This document shows positions 58,401 to 64,000 of a stretch of 64,000 bases of DNA, one piece after another (positions within the stretch are counted from its first letter, which is position 1; each line of letters starts with the position of its first letter). The DNA is from Mercenaria mercenaria. Lineage: Eukaryota > Mollusca > Bivalvia > Venerida > Veneridae. The stretch is from contig NC_069361.1 in NCBI RefSeq assembly GCF_021730395.1, forward strand, positions 70,875,001 to 70,939,000, given 5' to 3'. Position numbers and translations under genes: made by a program. The notes under the pieces were generated by a model, which was not told the origin of the DNA, searched no databases, and saw only the letters and a list, made by a program, of their open reading frames with translations.

Positions 58401-60017
58401 GCTTTTACTTCAGTGTCCTCAGATACATCGGTTTTCTTCTTTGTTTCAGATTTCCTTCTTACTTTTTCATTTTGTTTCTTATCAACCTCATTTTCTTCAT
58501 TTTTATCACCATTAACATTTTGTTCTACATTTGACCTAGGAGTAAGCTTTCCTTGTTTTGATACACTACCTTTAGGATTTTTTCCAGTTTTAGGAGTATT
58601 AGAGTCTTTAGTACTAGAAACATTTTCTGTATTCTGATCTACCTTTTTCATACTACTTGACTTTTGTTCTGTATCTGGTGTGGAATCCTTTTCTTTTGAC
58701 TTCTTGTCTTTTTTGTCTGACTTTTCATTACTGTCGGCCTCCTTTTCAGACACTGACAATTTTTGTTTATTTTTAGTTAGTTTTGTGTCTATTTTTTCCA
58801 ACTTTTTATCCGTCTTTGGAGATTCATCTCTGCTTTTCGGTTCACTGTCCTCCTTTGGTTTTCTTAATCTTGTTGGTACTTTTTGTGTCTTTTGTTTCTT
58901 TGTTGCTTGCCCTGTTGGTGTTTTCTCATCTTTACTTAAACTCGTCTTCCTTTTCTTCTGAGGTCTTTCTGGAGTATTCTCAGTTTCTCCCGGTAACTGA
59001 AAACAGTATACTGAAGCTGCAAGTTACTGAGAAGAAATCAACTAAACTCACCAGTTGGATATAATGCTTGAAGTACATTTGTATGAACATGAACATTTTT
59101 AGTAGCATGAGCTAAATAGGATTTTTAAGCCTTTTAAAACATATTGGAGAAAATCCAACATCAAAGGACACATAATGGAAATAAAACAACAAATAAAATA
59201 TGACAGATTTAGAAACATTATTTGCAGATTTTTATTAGGCTGAAAATTTGTGTTGTTCAAAGACCAATAATCATATCAATTTACCTGTCCAGTTTAAGTT
59301 TAAATCATTTATAACACTAACCTGTGGTGTATTTTCATTAACCAGTCTCAAGTCTGTTTTATTTTTAGCATCTGTTGTTGTCTCCATATTTTCCACTTGT
59401 ATCGGCACCTCTGTCGCTTCTACCAACAATTTTGCCAGGCCTTTCTCCTCTTCACTTGTCATTGAATCAGGAACTTCAGTCCCAGCTCGCTTCCAAAACA
59501 AACACCTAAAGTAATAGAGGTATAAAGAATTCAATAAATGTACAGGTTGTGTATATGTGTACAAAATATATACTTTTTATAATTTAGTTTTACACATATG
59601 TCTGCTAAAAAAGTTTTATTTCATCAAGTGACTTTGGTTCCTAATGTAAAGTTGTAGATTACGGTTTTGCATGAAGGTGGAAATAACCAACCTGTATCAT
59701 ACATTGTATATATTATGGGTCAATGAGCCATGTACATCAGAGAAGATTGTGTGGCACTGGCAATAAATTGTACCAGTACCTTCTTACCAGTATGTTTCTT
59801 TCCCATCCCTACCAATAGCTTTCAAGAACTGAAAAATAATGTGTATACGTACCTGCTGCTGTTTGTAATTTTTCCAAGTTCTATTTCATCATCTTTGTAT
59901 GTGAGTGTGACAGTATATTCTGTCTCAGACGAGTTCCAATTCCCCTCACAGAAGATAACTAACTGGTCTTGAATTGGCACTGCTAAATGGTAGTAAAATG
60001 CTCCAGTTTCCTTTCTC
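46477..60017 (-). CDS. Kelch-repeat protein with lysine-rich linker (5' end not in window)
   Basis: Ten exons join in frame through canonical GT-AG introns: 59853-60017, 59322-59505, 58150-58996, 55342-55470, 53832-54019, 53135-53331, 52410-52501, 50446-50500, 47234-47331 and 46477-46676. Together they give about 717 residues ending VPFQPATVS. Residues 1-116 (for example YYHLAVPIQDQLVIFCEGNW) are unrecognised, about 117-398 are a charged lysine-rich linker, and about 399-717 form six kelch repeats, enough for a propeller. Kelch propellers usually bind protein partners; RABEPK/KLHDC-type proteins are the nearest architecture I can name but the family is uncertain. Introns hold Helentron-like elements, SINEs and MITE fragments, all outside exons. 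Upstream exons were not found in 60.0-64.0 kb. Confidence 0.88.
47850..47986 (-). mobile_element. tRNA-headed SINE in a kelch-gene intron
   Basis: Minus-strand head AGGTCTAGTGGTTACGGTG (A box) and GTTGGTTCGAGCCGCATTG (B box). The body is short or truncated near 47850. Confidence 0.6.
47998..48594 (-). mobile_element. Helentron-like element F1 (about 170-bp units)
   Basis: The left side is AACAAGAGTGCCAGGCTGTC, then ATACACCC; the right side is GGCGTATTAAAA. About three units carry TTCAAGGGCCATAATCCA, AACTTGGCCGAGATAT and GTTTGGTGAAGATCGGATGA. The same unit type occurs in the element at 55849, which has different ends. Confidence 0.72.
48595..48905. repeat. B-type core fragment without ends
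   Basis: Contains AAGTTCAAAATGGGTAATAA and GAGTTATGGGACCTAAATC, related to the units of the B elements, but has neither terminus. Confidence 0.5.
48906..50372 (-). mobile_element. Helentron-like element A3 (about 145-bp units)
   Basis: Ends identical in type to A2 (AACAAGAGGACCATGATGGT at the left, CACCTTGTCACTTTGTGACA and GGTGAGCTAAAAAT at the right) with about nine units. It is in a kelch-gene intron, 3 kb from A2 and in the same orientation. Confidence 0.82.
51717..51773. mobile_element. Half copy of the GAGCCGC palindromic MITE
   Basis: Matches the right arm of 6356-6590 (CTGGATCCATGCTGGTC and GGTTTTGTCATGGTGCGGCTC-like end) without the left arm. Confidence 0.7.
51938..52012. repeat. 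Palindrome centred on CGCTTATAAGCG
   Basis: CTAGAACTCGCTTA and TAAGCGAGTTCTAG form a perfect 28-bp palindrome. GTTTAGGTTTG and the inverse AAACCTAAAC flank it as outer arms. It lies in an intron of the kelch gene. Confidence 0.8.
55222..55362 (-). repeat. 20-bp tandem repeat that includes a splice donor
   Basis: Seven units, minus-strand form ACCCTTGATTGTGGTATGTT, or ATATT in place of ATGTT. The right-most unit is the end of the kelch exon at 55342-55470 together with its donor (TTGATTGTG then GTATGTTA); the other units are in the intron. Confidence 0.9.
55849..56523 (-). mobile_element. Helentron-like element H2 with nested SINE
   Basis: The left side is AACTAGAGATGCTTTTGAGA then AAAGCGCATGTGTCCC; the right side is GGTGGGAGACATAA. 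Ends match H1, but the core at 56300-56460 (TCAAGGGCCATAATTCC, GGTGAAGATTGGATGA) is of the F1 type. A SINE is inserted at about 55925-56195. Confidence 0.7.
55925..56195 (-). mobile_element. tRNA-headed SINE, copy 2, inside H2
   Basis: Same family and orientation as 3705-3973: head GGCCTCCATGGCCGAGTGGT, B box GTGGGTTCGAGCCTCACTC, ending in a poly(A)-like run (poly(T) on the plus strand at 55919-55934). Confidence 0.8.
56763..58084 (-). mobile_element. Helentron-like element B2 (about 165-bp units)
   Basis: The left side is AACAAGAGCTGTCCATAAGA (hairpin), then GCTCGACTATTCGAA. The right side is GACGCCGACGCC, then TTCGAATAGTCGAGCTAAAA. About seven units carry TCTAAGTCCAAAAGGGGGCA, GAGTTATGGGACTTG and TAGTAACTTGCATG. 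It sits in the kelch-gene intron next to the lysine-rich exon. Confidence 0.82.
58150..58996 (-). CDS. 847-bp exon encoding the lysine-rich linker
   Basis: Starts LPGETENTPERPQKKRKTSL, where PQKKRK looks like a nuclear localisation signal, and ends CKDLTLR before the kelch exons. Dominated by K, E, S, D, T and N, so probably disordered. No stop in frame. Open frames on the opposite strand (58374-59064) are mirror images of this composition and not genes. Confidence 0.85.
59322..60017 (-). CDS. Two exons encoding the N-terminal part seen of the kelch gene
   Basis: 59853-60017 and 59322-59505 (intron phase 2) encode RRKETGAFYYHLAVPIQDQL ... GKITNSSR and CLFWKRAGTEVPDSMTSEEE ... NENTPQ. I do not recognise the domain. 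Its alternation of hydrophobic strands (LVIFCEG, YTVTLTY) suggests a small beta fold. The phase at the 5' side requires at least one more upstream exon. Confidence 0.75.
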
Positions 60018-60385
60018 CTAATCATTGAAAAAGAAATAACAACACTTAAAATATAGACAGGAAAATTTCAAACTATGTACAAAAGGTGTGCCAATTGCCA
60101 TCACAGCTTATTGCAAGACCAAGATGTTTGTGATCGTCAAGTGGTATTTAAATACTGAAGGTTAATGAAAGTTGGACTATAATATTTCTAAAAGAGAAAA
60201 CCACGACTTCTGTTTTAGAAGGATTAATAAACCTTAAAGCTACATACACAGCAAAAACAGCTAGGTAAAGTTCTTTGCGCAAATGCAATGTTTTGTTCAC
60301 AAGAATACTTTCCCTTTGGTCACATATTATATGACGCATTTACTGTTCTAAATAATGAACCCCTGTTACCTCCATCGATAAAACT

Positions 60386-61605
60386 AACAAGAGCTGTCGG
60401 ATGACAGCGCGCTCGACTATTCGAAGAATTGATTGAAGAATGGGGTCAAAATATTTCTACAGATATTCAGACAAAAGAAAAAAATACATTAGACAAACAA
60501 TGTTCCTGTATTTGTGGATTTCGATAAGTCTTGCACTAAATGTGAATGTGTGAACCAATTTCAAAGTCCAAAAAAGGCCACTGTTCAGCCAAAAGAGTTG
60601 TCAGAATTATGTACTCTTGCCTACAGATGGAAATCATGATGATAAACAATTGTTCAAAGTTTAAAAGCCATATGTCAAATAGTTTTGACAAAACGTGGAC
60701 TTGTATGAAATCAGAACCAATTTCCAAGTCCAAAAAGGGCAATAATTCAGCCAAAATATACGACAGAGTTATGTACTCTTTCCTACTGATAGAGACTATC
60801 ATAATGAACAAGTGATAAAAGTTTCAAAGCCATATGTCAAACACTTTACACAAAATATGAACTGGTACTAAAAACTTAACGAAGATTTCTAAGTCAAAAG
60901 GGGCAATAATTCAGCTAAAATCCTAGATGAAGTTATGTACTCTTGCCTATAACTGGACATGGTGATGGTAAACAGGTGTTGAAAGTTTAAAAGCTTTATC
61001 TTCAAAGACTTTGTCAAAATATGAACTGGTACAAAAAACTTAACCCAGATTTCTAAGTCAAAAGGGGCAATAATTCAGCCAAAATCCTTGATGGAGTTAT
61101 GTGCTCTTGCCTATAACTGGACATGGTGATGGTTAACAAGTGTTGAAAGTTTCAAAGCTTTATCTCAAAAGACTTTGTCAAAATATGAACTGGTACGAAA
61201 AACTTAACCAAGATTTCTAAGTCGAAAGGGGCTATAATTCAGCCAAAATCCTTGACGGAGTTATGTACTCTTGCCTACAACTGGAAATGGTGATGGTAAA
61301 CAAGTGCTGAAAGTTTCAAAGCTTTATCTCAAAAGACTTTGTCAAAATATGAACTGGTACGAAAAATTTAACCATGATTTCTAAGTCAAATGGGGCCATA
61401 ATTCAGCCAAAATCCATGATGGAGTTATGTGCTCTTGCCTATAACTGGCCATGGTGATGGTAAACAAGTGCTGAAAGTTTCAAACCTTTACCTCAAAAGA
61501 CTTTGTCAAAATGTGGACTGGTACGAAAAACTTAACCAAGGTGTGACGCCGACGCCGTGGCGAGTAAGAGAGCTCTACTTTTCTTCGAACAGTCGAGCTA
61601 AAAAT
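60386..61605 (-). mobile_element. Helentron-like element B3 (about 170-bp units)
   Basis: The left side is AACAAGAGCTGTCGGATGAC (hairpin GCTGTC-GGAT-GACAGC), then GCTCGACTATTCGAA. The right side is GACGCCGACGCC and CTTCGAACAGTCGAGCTAAA. Units have CTAAGTCAAAAGGGGCAATA, ATTCAGCC and TTATGTACTCTTGCCTA. Confidence 0.82.
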
Positions 61606-61847
61606 GATCCCCTGTGACCTCCATCAGTAAAACTAGAGTTTCAGGCTGAAAAAATCATTATCAAGTTTCATAAAAATATATGTCTCACAATTAGACATCA
61701 ACTACTTTTTACTATCGGGGAAAGAAAGAATGTTTTTTAATAACATGTCAGCTTTTTTCTGACGTGTTGTGAATTTACAGTTGTTGTCAATGCTACCAAC
61801 TGGCAACACAAGTAGCTCTATTATTGCAGACAAAAATACAAATGAGC

Positions 61848-62953
61848 AACAAGAGTGCCAGAATGTCACAATATACGCCCATCACAGCAAATTTCTTTAC
61901 TCTAGCACCTGTATTTGCAGATGGAATTTTAATTTTGTGGTTGTTTAGTAATCATTGTAATTCTTTTGTTTTTCTAAGTCCACAAAAAAACTCCTTGACA
62001 GGTAGAGATACCTTAAAATACACCTAAAATTGGAAAGTAACATCTATGTTGTACCACAGAAAAGTGGTCTTGGTTTTTCCCTACGGTCAATTATAAAAAA
62101 GTTACAATATAAGTTATTTATAGCAACAACTAAGGGAAGTTAATCTTTAAAAAAAAATCCAAAAAAAAAAAAAATTGTAAGTCCACACAAAAATCCTTAC
62201 CTGGTAGAGATTGGTCAAAATACACCTCAAAAATTGGATGTTTACAACATGCATGTTGTACTACAGAAAAGTGGTCTCGATTTTTCCCTACGACTAGTAA
62301 TGAAAAAGTTACAATATAAGCTATTTATAGTAACAACAAAGGGAAGTAATTCTAAAGAAGGGAACTATGCATGACACTTCGTCACATGATGGTGTATAAT
62401 TGTGCCAAGTTACATCAAAATCCCTCCATGTATGAAGAAGAAATGCTTCGGACAAAGTCATTCTTGTATCTGACCTTTGGCCTGTGTGTGACCTGGACCT
62501 AAGACCCGGGGACCTGGTTCTTGCGCATGACACTCCATCTTGTGGTGGTGAACATTTGTGCCAAGTTATATCAAAATCCCTCTATGCATGAAGAAGAAAT
62601 GCTCCGCACAAAGTTTTCATTCTTTTATCCTTTGACCTCTAAGTGTGACCTTGACCTTAGACCTAGGGACCTGGTTCTTGGGCATGACACTCCATCTCGT
62701 GGTGGTGAATATTTGTGCCAAGTTATATCAAAATCCCTCCATGCATGAAGAAGATATGCTCCGGACAAAGTCATTCTTGTATCTGACCTTTGGCCTTTAA
62801 GTGTGACCTTGACCTTAGACCTAGGGACCTGGTTCTTGCGCATGACACTCCGTCTTGTGGTGGTGAACATTTGTGCCTAGTTATATCAAAATCCCTCTAT
62901 GCATGAAGAAGAAATGCTCCGCACAAAGTTTTCATTCTTTTATCCTTTGACCC
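61848..62953 (-). mobile_element. Helentron-like element G1, truncated, with two unit types
   Basis: The left side is AACAAGAGTGCCAGAATGTC, then AATATACGCCC. From about 61970 to 62350 it has units with AAGTCCACAAAAAAA, ATGTTGTAC and CAGAAAAGTGGTC. From about 62365 it has about four units with TGCCAAGTTATATCAAAATC, TGTGACCTTGACCTTAGAC and GGGGACCTGGTTCTTG-like bases. No matching right terminus was found; the array stops near 62953. Confidence 0.65.
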
Positions 62954-63672
62954 AGGGTTCTCACTAGCAATTTCAAGTTACAGTCCTGGGACTCCCAAAG
63001 CTGAAAAAGCTGCAGTCCCAACTACTGACTAGACTGACGGACAGACTTAAATGTTTCATCAAAACACAGGCCTCTATTGTACTGTCAAATTAAGTGTAGA
63101 CCAACAGACATTTTGTAATCACAATTCTTCATCCAAATATTGTTAAGGTGCGATGAGAAGGTAAAGGTAAAATAGGTAAAATGTAGTCAAAAATTTATGT
63201 AGGACAAAATCACCCCTGCACAACACCTCCCTCCCCCCTCTCTGCCCCATCCCTGCTGTTTCTTATCTTCCTGGACAAAATCCCCCTGTGAAATTATCAA
63301 GGTGGACAAAATTCCCCTTGTAAAAATATCAAGTTAGAAAAAATTCCTGGTGATAATTTTATCTTTACCTTTTTATTTCAAAATGGAAACGTATATAAAC
63401 ATACAGTGAAAAGAAAATACAGGAACAATTACTGCTTTTATTTTAATATTTATTAAAAGTTAAAACATTCGGTCTAAAATACATTAAGAATGCACAGTAT
63501 TTCTATGATCAACATATTAACAAATGCTTCTTCAGTAACATCATTGATTTTGCAGAAAAATAATCACGTTACTAAGACTGGCATCGACAGCATCTTAAAA
63601 TTACTCGGACATTCATTCCTAATTATCACTTCTAAAAATGTTTTTTAAAACTGCCTGGTAATTAGTACGTGA
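62954..63672. other. Non-coding stretch, nothing recognised
   Basis: AT-rich with C-rich simple sequence near 63225. No exon continuing the kelch gene could be found here. Confidence 0.4.
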
Positions 63673-63765
63673 AACAAGAGCTGTCGGAGGACAGCAACGC
63701 TCGACTATTTAACAGCCTTGTCGCTTGAATGAATAAGAAAGTCGAAAAAGGGGCATAATTTAGTA
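63673..63765 (-). mobile_element. Helentron-like element B4, start only
   Basis: AACAAGAGCTGTCGGAGGAC (hairpin), then GCTCGACTATT and one partial core (GGGGCATAATTTAG). It is interrupted by another element at 63766. Confidence 0.65.
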
Positions 63766-64000
63766 AACAAGAGCGCCGCCATGCGGGGCAATATACGCCC
63801 GAAGGCTTACATCATAGGATTGGAGCAAAATTTTAAGAACTTGACTGTTGTAGCCCCAAAGGACTGGAACAACAAAAGGGAAACTTCAAAAAACAAATCT
63901 AAGTCCACAAAAAAAAAAATCAAAGTCTACAAAAAAATCCTTATCAGGTATAGGTATGTAAAAATACACCTTAAAATTGGAGGTACCATCCATGTTGTAC
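63766..64000 (-). mobile_element. Helentron-like element G2, nested in B4, cut by window edge
   Basis: AACAAGAGCGCCGCCATGCG (hairpin GCGCCGC-CAT-GCGGGGC), then ATATACGCCC and units with AAGTCCACAAAAAAA as in G1. Confidence 0.68.

Noticed and set aside
58374-59064. Hydrophobic, Phe/Ser/Leu-rich open frames on the plus strand resembling membrane proteins
   Set aside because: Antisense of the lysine-rich exon of the kelch gene; composition is mirrored and splice context supports the minus strand.
60148-60339. Open frame with FINPSKTEVVVFSFRN, similar in flavour to a LINE reverse transcriptase
   Set aside because: Only one short block matches and no neighbouring motifs were found.

Overview
The window is animal nuclear DNA and looks like a bivalve mollusc, possibly a venerid clam. 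The evidence is AT-rich sequence, short exons with canonical GT-AG introns, a very high load of small non-autonomous transposons and tRNA-headed SINEs, and tandem-repeat-bearing elements of the kind described from bivalves. The species assignment is inference. No rRNA or functional tRNA gene was seen.

Host genes. Two thaumatin-like protein genes (2541-3458 and 17546-18469, both minus strand, two exons each, same phase-1 intron) are a segmental duplication that includes about 1 kb of upstream flank. A cysteine-rich, EB/EGF-like exon (503-634, plus) may belong to a gene running off the left edge. The largest gene is a minus-strand kelch-repeat gene. I could splice ten exons of it (46477-60017), giving an N-terminal part, a very basic lysine-rich linker in one 847-bp exon, and a six-kelch propeller. 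Its 5' exons were not found and probably lie beyond the right edge.

Left half (3.7-28 kb). This holds a decayed non-LTR retrotransposon, a SINE, two palindromic MITEs, foldback elements, a 5.5-kb Polinton-like (virus-like) fossil with about 225-bp terminal inverted repeats (8898-14442), a hAT-like element with an 8-bp target duplication nested in another repeat (20727-22220), an 887-bp long-TIR element (19706-20592), a 39-bp minisatellite of 1.46 kb, and a broken mariner (26245-27560). From 27995 to 35565 two roughly 570-bp inverted repeats flank a 7.6-kb block.

Right half (28.8-64 kb). This is dominated by at least a dozen copies of short elements that share one plan: a TTTTTA-type end, a subterminal inverted repeat, a tandem array of about 140-180-bp units, the matching inverted repeat, a small hairpin, and a TCTTGTT or TCTAGTT end. 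This matches non-autonomous Helentron-type (rolling-circle) elements. Different end types carry different arrays, and one array type occurs inside two end types, so ends and cores look interchangeable. Many arrays are dense in AGGTCA nuclear-receptor half-sites; one type combines a RevDR2/RORE-like site with a CACGTG E-box in many of its units. Several copies sit inside introns of the kelch gene.

Most promising for follow-up: the modular Helentron-like set and its receptor-site arrays; a small protein in the Polinton-like fossil that joins a membrane segment to a PC4-like domain; a kelch-gene intron in which the splice donor itself is part of a sevenfold 20-bp tandem repeat; and a 79-nt perfect palindrome that looks like a template-switch scar.
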